A stretch of 7,658 bases of DNA from DATJGF01 sp035495315 (GCA_035495315.1 DATJGF010000144.1:1-7658); one strand, 5' to 3'. Shown: positions 1 to 6,504, counted from the first letter of the stretch. Program-made: numbers and translations. The notes: generated from the sequence alone by a model not told the origin.

Positions 1-1566
1 CAATTGCCCTCCCACAAACGTTGCCGGGTTGCTGATTGTCTGCCAGCTATTCCCGGAAATTGTGCTCGCGCCCTGCAAAGCGTAATTGGTAGCCGAAGCA
101 GGCCAGGAGAGGATTACCTGGGGTCCGGGCAGAAGCTGGATGGTTAGTTGGACACCGGGGCGCGGGATCGCAACCTGGACAGTGGCCGGAGGTCCGTACA
201 GCGCACCATCGAAGGGCGTCGCCGTGCAACTCAATACGTCGCCCGGTTGGACGACGCCGTGGGGAACCGCATCCGAATGCGCTGCGGAAGTGACGTCACG
301 AATGGACACACCATTGACGCTCCACTGGTAGCGGTAACGCATGAGATCATAGTCCGGGTCTTCCAGCAGGGGGACAGCGAGGTGACAAAAGATCACATCA
401 TTAGTGCCTGGCGCCGGCGGGTCAAAAGCCGCAGTGATGGCGTTCGGCGGATGGTTGGTGGGGGCAGTAAGACCGTCGACTACCCGGAAAGGCGCCAGCA
501 CCTGGACCTCGTCGTTAACGGATAGCTCAAGAGACCAGGTTCCGCTGGTATCCAGGGCCAGGCCATACCAGACCCACCAGGTCGCATACCGATAAGGGCT
601 CGTATTGCCGTAGGCCTGCGTGCCGGAATCAAAAAACTGCGAGTTATCCGGGCGCAAGTAGCGCACGCGCCAGGTGCTGTTAGCCGGCTGATTATGCAGT
701 ATGTACCAGGCGCCCACCGGTTCGCCATTCCCGCTCTGGGGGCGGACGAACGTACCGACTCGAGGCGGGTCGTAAGGGATAAAGGATCCGACCGGGATGC
801 CGGCGGCGTTGTGCATGCCAAAATCCTCGATCCACAGGTCACGTCGGATCGGGATTGGGTTAACCCAGTCATTTGTGCCGGGGCGGCAATTGCCGGCTGA
901 AGGCTCGAAGAACGTCCCGTTGTATCGGGACTCGAAATGCAGGTGAGGGCCGGTGCTGTTGCCGCTGCTGCCGGCGAGGCCGATTTGCGTCCCGGCCTTG
1001 ATCACCTGGTTGGTGAATACCGAGATGCTCCCCCGGCGCAGATGGTAGTACCAGGAGAATTGTGAGCTACCATGGTCGATCACCACATAGTTGGCGGGCT
1101 GATTGCCCTTGCTGGTGTTCCGATCAAACTCCCAATCATGCGTGACCACTACCGTTCCGTCCAAAGCCGCGAAGACCGGCACCCCGGCGTCCATCTCGCC
1201 AAACGAACGCAAATCAATGTCATGGCCGGTATGGCCGTCGTAGGTCCAATCCGTGCAATCCCAGTCGAAAATCCCGCTCGTCGGATCCAGGTCGACGTAA
1301 TTATTGATGAAGCGATCGTCCCAAACCGTCCCCGCAATCGGGACAAAGGGATACGGAATAATCCCACTGCCACCTTCCGGCGTCGGACCTCGCCGCGCAA
1401 TGAGCTCTTCGATTTGTTGCTGCTCCGTTAGTGGAATGCAATTGGACGGCTCTTGCGCCAATGGACCGCCGCCAAAGTGGGGTTGGGACCCGCCGCTAAG
1501 GGCCTGAAAAAGCAGCAGGCAAAAGGCATAGGAATAAGGCCGGTTCGACCGTTGCTGCGGGATCAT
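1..1566 (-). CDS. Secreted M23-family zinc metallopeptidase with C-terminal β-sandwich modules (C-terminus cut by window edge)
   Basis: The frame is open from ATG 1566-1564 to the left edge, giving 522 residues with no stop, so the C-terminus lies outside. An in-frame TGA at 1599-1597 bounds it upstream. Residues 1-30 look like a signal peptide: basic R6 and R9, then the hydrophobic run YAFCLLLF. The M23 (LytM/lysostaphin-like) domain spans about residues 75-215. Its zinc motif H112-x3-D116 lies in GHTGHD, H165 and H175 follow in IDHG and YYHL, and H208-x-H210 lies in GPHLHFE, so the active site is complete. Family members cut peptide cross-links of peptidoglycan or other peptides outside the cytoplasm. 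Residues about 240-365 are rich in Trp and Tyr and probably β-structured. Residues about 373-468 look Ig-like (RYRYQWSVNG, then CTATPFDG). From about 470 a further module starts (VILSWPAS…YALQ…SWQ), of a kind common at the ends of secreted Verrucomicrobiota proteins. Substrate unknown: it could be a cell-wall hydrolase or a secreted enzyme acting on other bacteria. Confidence 0.92.
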   Translation of the reverse strand, partial: MIPQQRSNRPYSYAFCLLLFQALSGGSQPHFGGGPLAQEPSNCIPLTEQQQIEELIARRGPTPEGGSGIIPYPFVPIAGTVWDDRFINNYVDLDPTSGIFDWDCTDWTYDGHTGHDIDLRSFGEMDAGVPVFAALDGTVVVTHDWEFDRNTSKGNQPANYVVIDHGSSQFSWYYHLRRGSISVFTNQVIKAGTQIGLAGSSGNSTGPHLHFESRYNGTFFEPSAGNCRPGTNDWVNPIPIRRDLWIEDFGMHNAAGIPVGSFIPYDPPRVGTFVRPQSGNGEPVGAWYILHNQPANSTWRVRYLRPDNSQFFDSGTQAYGNTSPYRYATWWVWYGLALDTSGTWSLELSVNDEVQVLAPFRVVDGLTAPTNHPPNAITAAFDPPAPGTNDVIFCHLAVPLLEDPDYDLMRYRYQWSVNGVSIRDVTSAAHSDAVPHGVVQPGDVLSCTATPFDGALYGPPATVQVAIPRPGVQLTIQLLPGPQVILSWPASATNYALQGASTISGNSWQTISNPATFVGGQL

Positions 1567-1572
1567 GCGCCA

Positions 1573-1600
1573 ACAATATTTTGTGGGATGGAACTGTCAA
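1573..1600 (-). promoter_or_regulatory. Putative promoter of the M23 peptidase gene
   Basis: On the minus strand, TTGACA (1600-1595, perfect -35) is followed after 16 bases by TATTGT (1578-1573, 4 of 6 matches to the -10 consensus). The expected transcription start, seven bases past the -10, falls on or next to 1566, the A of the start codon. No Shine-Dalgarno sequence is visible before that ATG. The message may therefore be leaderless. Prediction by eye only. Confidence 0.45.
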
Positions 1601-1712
1601 TCGAAACCCTATGGAGTCGCCTGAAGCTTTGCGGCCGGTCTATTTTAGGATCCCCAGGCCGACCGGGCTTCGATCCGTTGGTGGTGAGAAATTTCTCTCT
1701 GCGCACCAGTTC

Positions 1713-1726
1713 CGGGCACTAGCCCG
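1713..1726 (-). terminator. Weak stem-loop after the permease gene, possible terminator
   Basis: A perfect 5-bp stem, CGGGC and GCCCG with a 4-base loop, lies 13 bases past the permease stop codon. No T-run follows on the minus strand, so it is not a classical intrinsic terminator. A 12-base palindrome, GAGAAATTTCTC (1686-1697), lies a little further downstream. These are the only structures I see between the two minus-strand genes. Read-through into the peptidase gene remains possible. Confidence 0.25.
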
Positions 1727-1739
1727 TATCACCAATTGC

Positions 1740-4424
1740 TCATTCACATCTCAGCGCCACGATGGCATCGACCTTTGTGGCGCGACGAGCCGGGATATAG
1801 CATGCCACCAAGGCGACGACGCAAAGTGACAACGTCACGGTGACAAACGTCAGCAGATCGGTAGGCTCGACCTTGAAAAGCACGCTGGTTAAAACCCGGG
1901 TTAAAGCAAAGGATCCCAAAAGTCCGATGAACGCCCCAGTGAGGACCAACCGCATCCCTTGCCCTACCACCAAATTGAGAACCTCGAATCGTTGCGCGCC
2001 AAGAGCCATGCGCACGCCGATCTCTCGTTGCCGCTGAGTGACAGTGAATGACAACAGGCCATAAAGCCCGATAATGGCCAAAACCAGGGCGAGAACCGCG
2101 AAGGCTCCAAGCAAGAAAAGATTAACCCTGTTAGGCGCAACGTTACGGTCGCGCATTTCTTTCATGCTGAATATTCCGAAAATCGGCTGCGCCGGGTCCA
2201 ATTGAGAAACCTGCTGACGCATCGTGGCCAGCAGTGGGGCGGGGTCGCTCGTGGTTTTGACCACCACAGCCATGTTCCCGAGCGGTTGCTGAAAAATGGG
2301 GAAATAGGCCTGCACCATACCGTCCTGCTCACTTAAGCGATTTTCTTTAATGCGTCCAACGACACCCACGATGGTCATAACCGGCTGTTTCTCACGTTCG
2401 CCCCAGGGAAGCCGTACGCGCTGGCCGAGTGGATTCTGGTTGGGCCAATACCGCTGTGCGAATTCTTCATCGATGATGATCGCGTTGAGTCCGGCTCCCC
2501 AATCGTTACCCGATGCAGCGCGCCTCAGGTGTTCTCGATTGTCCTGTTCCGTGAAGTCACGTCCTTGAAGCAGAGGAATGCCCATGACCCGAAAGTAATC
2601 GGGTGCAATGAGATGAACTCGCAACGAGGGTTGAAGATGAGGTGGCGGTTCGGGCCTCCCTTCAATCAGAAAGAGCATATCCCAACTGTTATCATCCAGC
2701 GGCGGCCTCGAGACCAGACTAGTGGCTTGTACACCGGGTAACGCGCGCACTTTTTCGAGCAGGGCGTGGTAAAAAAGAATCTGCTGCTCCGCTGTTTTAT
2801 ACTTACGGTCAGGGAAGTTGATATGAAATGTCAAAACACGGTCAACCGCAAAGCCAGGATTCACCTGCAGGAGACGATGAAAGCTCAGAAGCAGCAGGCC
2901 GGCACCGACCAGGAGAACAAAAGTCAGGGCGACTTCCGCAACGACAAGCCCTTGCCGCAATCCCGCGCGGCCCGATATGGTCCCGCGCCCGGTTTCCTTT
3001 AGAGTGCCCTGCAAATCGACCCGACGCGCATGCCACGCCGGGGCAAGGCCAAATGCTATGCCGGTGGCCACCGCCACCAGGCCTGAGAAGAGAAGCACAC
3101 GCAAGTCCAGACTGATTTCGGCCGCGCGCGGCATATTCTCGGCGGCCAGTGCGACCACGACACCGAGGACAGCTTTGGCCAAAACCAAGCCGATTAACGT
3201 GCCCAGCAGCGCGAGCAAGCCGCTTTCCGCGAGCAATTGTCGCGTAATTCGCCATTGGCCCGCTCCCAATGCCCCGCGCACAGCCATTTCCTTCTCGCGG
3301 GCCGCCGCGCGCGCGAGCAAAAGGTTGGCGACGTTGGCGCACGCAATAACCAAAACAAAGCTGACCGCCCCGAACAAAATCCACAGTGCGCGGCGGACGT
3401 TTCCAACTTTGTTGTCCAATAATCCGTCAATCTGCACACCCCGAGTCTTGTTGGACTCCGGGTATTGTTGTTCAAGGCGAACAGCGACAACATTCAAATT
3501 GGCTCGCGCCTTTTCAAGAGTGACTCCCGGTTTGAGACGCGCCAATCCGAACACTCCGGGATGATAGTCTCGCTTCTGCCAACTGGACTCGGCGGAATAA
3601 GGTCCCACCGGTACCCAGACTTCAGCGTTGTTGGGAAATTCAAATCCCGCGGGCATAACTCCCAAGACCGTACAAGGTTTTCCGTCGAGACTGATCGTTT
3701 TATTGAGAATTCCGGCATCACCGCCAAATCGATTCTGCCAAAGTGCGTGGCTGATCACGGCTACCGGCGGCGAACCTGGCTTATCTTCGTCTTCGCGGAA
3801 AACCCTCCCGATTTCCGGTTGCGTCCGCAAGGCCGCAAACACATCCGCCGACATCAGCGCTCCTGCCAGCCGAACCGGCTCGCCTGTGCCAGTCATTGTA
3901 AAATTGTTCCCACTGTAAACCCCAAAGTTTTCAAAAACCGTTTGCTGGTTTCTCCAATCAACGAAATTGGGATATGAAATCGATCCGCCCGACCAATCGG
4001 GTCCCCGCTCACACAACCAAACCAAGCGTCCGGAGTCGGGATAAGCGAGCGGACGCAGCAGCACCGCATCCACAACACTGAAAATTGCTGTGTTCGCTCC
4101 GACCCCCAAAGCAAGCGTCAGGACCGCAATGGCAGTGAATCCGGGGTGCTTATACAACATCCGCGCGCCGTAGCGGATGTCTTGACCAAAATCCTCAATC
4201 CAACGCATCCCACGCTGGTCGCGACAGGTTTCCTTGATTGATTCCACCCAACCAAACTGGCGCAACGCTGCGTAACGCGCCTCCTCCGGCTTCATTCCGG
4301 CCTCGACGTTCTCATGGATTTGCATTTCGATGTGTGAACAGATCTCGTCGTCCATTCGTGCCTCCAGCTCTTCCTTCTTAAATAGAGCCCAAACTCCGCG
4401 TCGAAGAGTCGTAAACCAGTTCAT
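1740..4424 (-). CDS. ADOP-family duplicated orphan ABC permease (MacB/FtsX fold)
   Basis: The 894-residue protein has the full architecture of the acidobacterial duplicated orphan permease family. Residues 1-90 are the family's cytoplasmic leader (MDDEICSHIEMQ; EAGMKPEEARYAALRQFG; QDIRYGARML). A membrane helix at about 95-122 and a MacB-like periplasmic domain at about 123-310 follow. The first FtsX core has helices at about 346-371, 398-425 and 443-462, with the coupling segment AREKEMAVRGALGAG at 374-388. The second half repeats this plan: helix at about 490-513, periplasmic domain about 515-745, helices about 768-795, 823-847 and 857-877, and coupling segment TQRQREIGVRMALGA at 796-810. 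The C-terminus DAIVALRCE matches the usual family ending. Length is normal and the frame is intact. MacB-type permeases work with an ATPase to export lipids, peptides or drugs or to transmit force across the envelope; here no ATPase gene adjoins. The start lies 11 bases past the PadR stop codon, without an obvious ribosome site, which suggests translational coupling. Substrate unknown. Confidence 0.95.
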   Translation of the reverse strand: MNWFTTLRRGVWALFKKEELEARMDDEICSHIEMQIHENVEAGMKPEEARYAALRQFGWVESIKETCRDQRGMRWIEDFGQDIRYGARMLYKHPGFTAIAVLTLALGVGANTAIFSVVDAVLLRPLAYPDSGRLVWLCERGPDWSGGSISYPNFVDWRNQQTVFENFGVYSGNNFTMTGTGEPVRLAGALMSADVFAALRTQPEIGRVFREDEDKPGSPPVAVISHALWQNRFGGDAGILNKTISLDGKPCTVLGVMPAGFEFPNNAEVWVPVGPYSAESSWQKRDYHPGVFGLARLKPGVTLEKARANLNVVAVRLEQQYPESNKTRGVQIDGLLDNKVGNVRRALWILFGAVSFVLVIACANVANLLLARAAAREKEMAVRGALGAGQWRITRQLLAESGLLALLGTLIGLVLAKAVLGVVVALAAENMPRAAEISLDLRVLLFSGLVAVATGIAFGLAPAWHARRVDLQGTLKETGRGTISGRAGLRQGLVVAEVALTFVLLVGAGLLLLSFHRLLQVNPGFAVDRVLTFHINFPDRKYKTAEQQILFYHALLEKVRALPGVQATSLVSRPPLDDNSWDMLFLIEGRPEPPPHLQPSLRVHLIAPDYFRVMGIPLLQGRDFTEQDNREHLRRAASGNDWGAGLNAIIIDEEFAQRYWPNQNPLGQRVRLPWGEREKQPVMTIVGVVGRIKENRLSEQDGMVQAYFPIFQQPLGNMAVVVKTTSDPAPLLATMRQQVSQLDPAQPIFGIFSMKEMRDRNVAPNRVNLFLLGAFAVLALVLAIIGLYGLLSFTVTQRQREIGVRMALGAQRFEVLNLVVGQGMRLVLTGAFIGLLGSFALTRVLTSVLFKVEPTDLLTFVTVTLSLCVVALVACYIPARRATKVDAIVALRCE

Positions 4425-4435
4425 AGGAGTGAGGA

Positions 4436-4765
4436 CTAAGTTGTTTTCAAAACCAGGTTGATAGCGGTTGAGAGGCGCTCCCAGTTTGACCGCTCTTCGA
4501 TCAGTTGCTTGCGCCCGGCAGCCGTCAGCTTATAGAATCTCGCTTTCCGATTGTTTTCGGACGTACCCCATTCCGATTCGATCCAGCCCTTCTCTTCGAG
4601 CCGATAAAGGGCCGGATAGAGAGAACCTTGTTCGACTTGCAGAACCTCCCTTGATATCTGGCGGATCAATACGGAAATCCCAAATCCATGCATCGGGCCG
4701 AGTTGCAGTGCTTTCAGGATCAGCATATCCAGTGTGCCTTGGAGGAGGTCCGGTATTTCTTTCAT
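4436..4765 (-). CDS. PadR-family transcriptional repressor, ADOP-linked type
   Basis: The 109-residue protein is a compact PadR winged-helix repressor. Family hallmarks are LLQGTLDMLILKAL (residues 7-20), then GPMHGFGISVLI, QGSLYPALYRLEEKGWI (helix and wing region), and RKARFYKLTAAGRKQL leading into a short C-terminal dimerisation helix. Length is typical of the small PadR class found directly upstream of ADOP permeases. The ATG is preceded by TAGGA at a 4-base spacing, an acceptable if close ribosome site. The permease follows after 11 bases, so the two genes should be co-transcribed and the repressor probably controls its own operon. PadR proteins usually release DNA on binding a small ligand, often a phenolic compound or drug; the ligand here cannot be read from the sequence. 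Confidence 0.93.
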   Translation of the reverse strand: MKEIPDLLQGTLDMLILKALQLGPMHGFGISVLIRQISREVLQVEQGSLYPALYRLEEKGWIESEWGTSENNRKARFYKLTAAGRKQLIEERSNWERLSTAINLVLKTT

Positions 4766-4778
4766 TGATTCCTAGACG

Positions 4779-4813
4779 TTCGACAGGAAATCATTCGCCT
4801 CTCTCCTGTCGAA
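4779..4813. promoter_or_regulatory. Inverted repeat, putative PadR operator
   Basis: TTCGACAGGA (4779-4788) and TCCTGTCGAA (4804-4813) are exact reverse complements, ten bases each, separated by 15 bases. One arm directly follows the predicted -35 box of the PadR gene. The other covers the predicted transcription start. A dimeric repressor bound here would block the promoter, as expected for an autoregulated PadR gene. The repeat is seen directly; its use by this PadR is inferred. Confidence 0.6.
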
Positions 4814-4819
4814 TGTCAA
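4790..4819 (-). promoter_or_regulatory. Putative promoter of the padR-permease operon
   Basis: On the minus strand, TTGACA (4819-4814, perfect -35) is followed after 18 bases by AATGAT (4795-4790, 4 of 6 matches to the -10). The implied start of transcription is near 4783, leaving a leader of about 18 bases before the PadR ATG that contains the TAGGA ribosome site. The promoter is interleaved with the inverted repeat. Confidence 0.5.
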
Positions 4820-5089
4820 GGAGAGTCTTTATCAGCGAAGGGACGCGCGGCAGCCTGCTTGCTAAGTCTTTGCTGGGAGGTCTGCTGCGGCAGTGCAAGA
4901 CCCTTTGAAGTTCTTATCGCCCAGGATGTACCCGTGCTGCGGTTACAGGTTTTTTCTTGCCCTCCGGTCGCCAGCATTCTAAGTTATGATTGCGATTAAG
5001 CTTTTTTGAGGCACCCGCGGAGAATCAACCTCCTAAGACCTTCACCGCTTCGGCTGATGTGTTCAGGTTCTCTGTGTAGGAAATTTATC

Positions 5090-5605
5090 GTGGACCCAAG
5101 TGGACCAGAGGGAGCATTGCCGCTGCTGTATATCGACGACAGCGAAAATGATCGGCTTCTTTTCAGACAGGCCATTTCCCTCACAAAAACACCGTTCCTG
5201 CTTTACCAGGCTGACGGATTGGAGGCTGCAATGCCCTACTTTCATTCTCGCCGTCACGAAAGTAAGCCGAGACAATTCCCGCGCCCCGCGCTGGTGCTGC
5301 TCGATTATGACCTCGGCAACAACACTGGCGCCGATGTTCTTTATTGGCTGCGCGTCAAGCGCAACATTACGTCGATCCCGGTGGCAATGTTCAGCGGCTC
5401 ACCAGGGAAGTTTCATGTTGAGGAGTGTTATGCAATGGGCGCTAATCACTTCATTAGCAAAGCGAAGAACCTGGGGCGACTCAAAGCAATCGTTCGCGTG
5501 CTTTACCTCAGCCTGGCCTCTGCTGGCAAGCACCCGAACCCGATTACTCTGTTGAACGAATACCAGCCCGACGGGAGGAAGGGGATCCCAGTTACCAAGG
5601 TTTGA
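5090..5605 (+). CDS. Stand-alone response-regulator receiver protein (CheY-like)
   Basis: From the preferred start this is a 171-residue single-domain protein. The receiver fold is clear: YIDDSENDR with the acidic pair D16-D17 that binds magnesium, LVLLDYDLG with D72 as phosphate acceptor, VAMFSGSP with S102 in the switch position, and HFISK with F121 and the conserved K124. About 40 further residues follow with no recognisable output domain, so it probably acts by protein-protein contact in a phosphorelay, as CheY- or Rcp1-like proteins do. I chose GTG at 5090 because AGGA (5078-5081) sits 8 bases upstream and the receiver fold begins just after it. The frame is open further up, with an ATG at 5057 and a TTG at 5006, but the added residues look unlike receiver sequence. 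No kinase or phosphatase gene adjoins, so its partner is unknown. Confidence 0.9.
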   Translation: MDPSGPEGALPLLYIDDSENDRLLFRQAISLTKTPFLLYQADGLEAAMPYFHSRRHESKPRQFPRPALVLLDYDLGNNTGADVLYWLRVKRNITSIPVAMFSGSPGKFHVEECYAMGANHFISKAKNLGRLKAIVRVLYLSLASAGKHPNPITLLNEYQPDGRKGIPVTKV

Positions 5606-5814
5606 TAACACATTTGATGACACGCCATTCCATTCCAATGCGACTCAGGAATACAGTTCGTTGGCGGTGGAATTTAAGGGCTTCACACATGCATCGAGGC
5701 TTGATTCTTCTTGTCGAGGACTTACGACCACATCTTTTTTACTCAAGCACGCGTTTCAAAAGGCTGAGGTAACGAATCCGCTCCATGTCGCAAACACGGG
5801 CGCAGAGTTGACGC

Positions 5815-5860
5815 GGGCGTGACTGTCAGTTGACAGTGGAAGTCAGTAGTGGATACGCCC
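5815..5860. repeat. Nested inverted repeats
   Basis: The outer arms GGGCGT (5815-5820) and ACGCCC (5855-5860) are exact complements. Inside them sits a tight palindrome, ACTGTCA-GT-TGACAGT (5822-5837, 7-bp arms and 2-base spacer). GACT (5821-5824) can alternatively pair with AGTC (5841-5844). The right arm of the tight palindrome contains a TTGACA box (5830-5835). It could be a DNA site for a dimeric protein or a folded transcript; nothing shows which. Confidence 0.5.
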
Positions 5861-5963
5861 ACGCCGTTTCACCTTTCCGAGGGCCACATGGGCCTCACAA
5901 CTCTGCCATGGCCATTTCACCAAGGAGTTCGGAAGGTCGTTTGCAGGCATACTAGCGCTCCGC

Positions 5964-5990
5964 TTGACAGTGATTTCAATGTGTGATATT
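5964..5990 (+). promoter_or_regulatory. Putative promoter of the ribbon-helix-helix/esterase pair
   Basis: TTGACA (5964-5969) is a perfect -35. GATATT (5985-5990) matches the -10 at 4 of 6 positions and is preceded by TGT, an extended -10 signature. The 15-base spacer is short. Transcription would start near 5997, at the foot of the hairpin, so the hairpin would form the very 5' end of the message. Confidence 0.45.
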
Positions 5991-5995
5991 TGGTT

Positions 5996-6017
5996 CTACC
6001 ATCCTGGGGGATGGTAG
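5996..6017 (+). promoter_or_regulatory. Perfect 9-bp hairpin in the leader of the regulator gene
   Basis: CTACCATCC (5996-6004) and GGATGGTAG (6009-6017) pair perfectly around a 4-base TGGG loop. It lies between the predicted promoter and the start codon, with no T-run after it, so it is not a simple terminator. As DNA it is an inverted repeat suited to a dimeric repressor. As RNA it could protect the 5' end. Its right arm contains the first of the three GGATG repeats. Confidence 0.6.
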
Positions 6018-6041
6018 TGGGATGTCTACAGGATGTTTCGA
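6009..6041 (+). repeat. Three GGATG direct repeats at 11-base spacing, putative ribbon-helix-helix operator
   Basis: GGATG occurs at 6009-6013, 6020-6024 and 6031-6035, each copy starting 11 bases after the last, about one helical turn. An inverted copy, CATCC, is at 6000-6004. Ribbon-helix-helix proteins such as Arc, MetJ and CopG bind as neighbouring dimers to short repeated or inverted sites, often over their own promoter. The array lies directly before a ribbon-helix-helix gene, so it is a natural candidate operator. The last repeat overlaps AGGA, the only purine-rich stretch near the start codon. Confidence 0.5.
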
Positions 6042-6048
6042 ATGACAT

Positions 6049-6438
6049 ATGGCGATCGAGAGCGAAAAAATTACCCTCAATATTGGCCCGGTTGATCTTG
6101 GGCAGGTCGATCTGCTGGTGAAGGAGGGCTTTTACTCGACCCGTACCGATTTCCTCCGCACGGCCATCCGCAACCAATTGCTTGCACACGCCGAGGTCGT
6201 CAAGCAGGCCGTCGCCCGCAAGACGCTGGTGCTGGGCCTTCAGCATTACACTCGCAAGGACCTGGAGGCCGTCCTGGCCACCGGCCAAAAGCTGCAGATC
6301 CGGGTTCTGGGCCTGGCCACGATTGCGGAGGACGTTCCGCCCGACTTGGCACTGGCAACGATCGATGAAATATCCGTGCTGGGAGCTTTCCATGCCAGCG
6401 ACGCGGTCAAACGGGCCTTGGCCAGCCGACTCCGATGA
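6049..6438 (+). CDS. Ribbon-helix-helix (CopG-like) transcriptional regulator linked to PHA depolymerase
   Basis: The 129-residue protein opens with a ribbon-helix-helix domain. ITLNIG (residues 8-13) is the DNA-contacting β-strand, DLGQVDLLVKEG the first helix, and STRTDFLRTAIRNQLL the second, with the turn at GFYSTRTD. Residues about 50-129 form a family-specific tail (ARKTLVLGLQHYT; KLQIRVLGLATIAEDVPPDLA) that I recognise from small regulators encoded beside PHB depolymerase-type esterases, mostly in Proteobacteria. Its function is not clearly established; control of its own gene and the esterase is the likely role. An in-frame ATG at 6022 runs into a stop, so ATG 6049 is the first usable start. 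No well-spaced ribosome site precedes it (AGGA is about 15 bases away). The esterase follows after 66 bases on the same strand. Confidence 0.92.
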   Translation: MAIESEKITLNIGPVDLGQVDLLVKEGFYSTRTDFLRTAIRNQLLAHAEVVKQAVARKTLVLGLQHYTRKDLEAVLATGQKLQIRVLGLATIAEDVPPDLALATIDEISVLGAFHASDAVKRALASRLR

Positions 6439-6504
6439 ACGGTCATAGGCCCGCGAGTGAAGGCGACATTCGAGGAGCAGCGGCCTGGGACCAAAGAAAG
6501 ACTT

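Larger units (their letters stand above)
4766..5089. other. Divergent intergenic region between the PadR operon and the receiver gene
   Basis: This stretch separates two genes read in opposite directions. The PadR-proximal third holds a promoter and an inverted repeat, listed separately. The middle part has an imperfect stem, GGTCT (4879-4883) with AGACC (4898-4902), and two copies of GCGGCAG, neither of clear meaning. Near the receiver gene, TATGAT (4985-4990) fits a -10 element 5 of 6, but I find no good -35 at the right distance. I see no coding sequence here beyond a possible upstream extension of the receiver frame. Confidence 0.6.
5606..6048. other. Non-coding gap with several inverted repeats
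   Basis: About 440 bases without a credible gene. No clear terminator follows the receiver gene; a T-run at about 5735-5740 lacks a stem before it. From 5815 to 5860 lies a set of nested inverted repeats. From 5964 onward are the promoter, hairpin and repeats of the ribbon-helix-helix gene. All other open frames here are short or lie antisense to that gene. Confidence 0.6.

Noticed and set aside
480..872. Minus-strand open frame of 130 codons, and plus-strand frames at 148-525 and 1072-1431
   Set aside because: All overlap the M23 peptidase frame, which has an unbroken reading and full catalytic motifs.
2842..3384. Minus-strand open frame of 180 codons inside the permease gene
   Set aside because: It is another reading frame of the permease, which is intact and motif-rich across the whole stretch; the Arg/Gly-rich product is typical of a frame shadow.
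2977..3564. Plus-strand open frame of 195 codons antisense to the permease
   Set aside because: Low-complexity Arg/Ala/Thr-rich product with no motif, opposite a certain gene.
4468..4908. Plus-strand open frame of 146 codons across the padR gene and its promoter
   Set aside because: Antisense to the PadR protein and runs through the operator; no recognisable domain.
5730..5745. T-run as a possible terminator of the receiver gene
   Set aside because: No stable stem precedes the CTTTTTTA run, and it lies about 130 bases past the stop codon.
5878..5914. GGCC-rich near-palindromes (GAGGGCC…GGGCCTC; GCCATGGC)
   Set aside because: The first has a mismatched arm and the second is a short palindrome expected by chance in such sequence; no context supports a function.
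5917..6393. Minus-strand open frame of 158 codons
   Set aside because: It lies antisense to the clearly recognisable ribbon-helix-helix gene, has no family motif and begins in the neighbouring non-coding gap.
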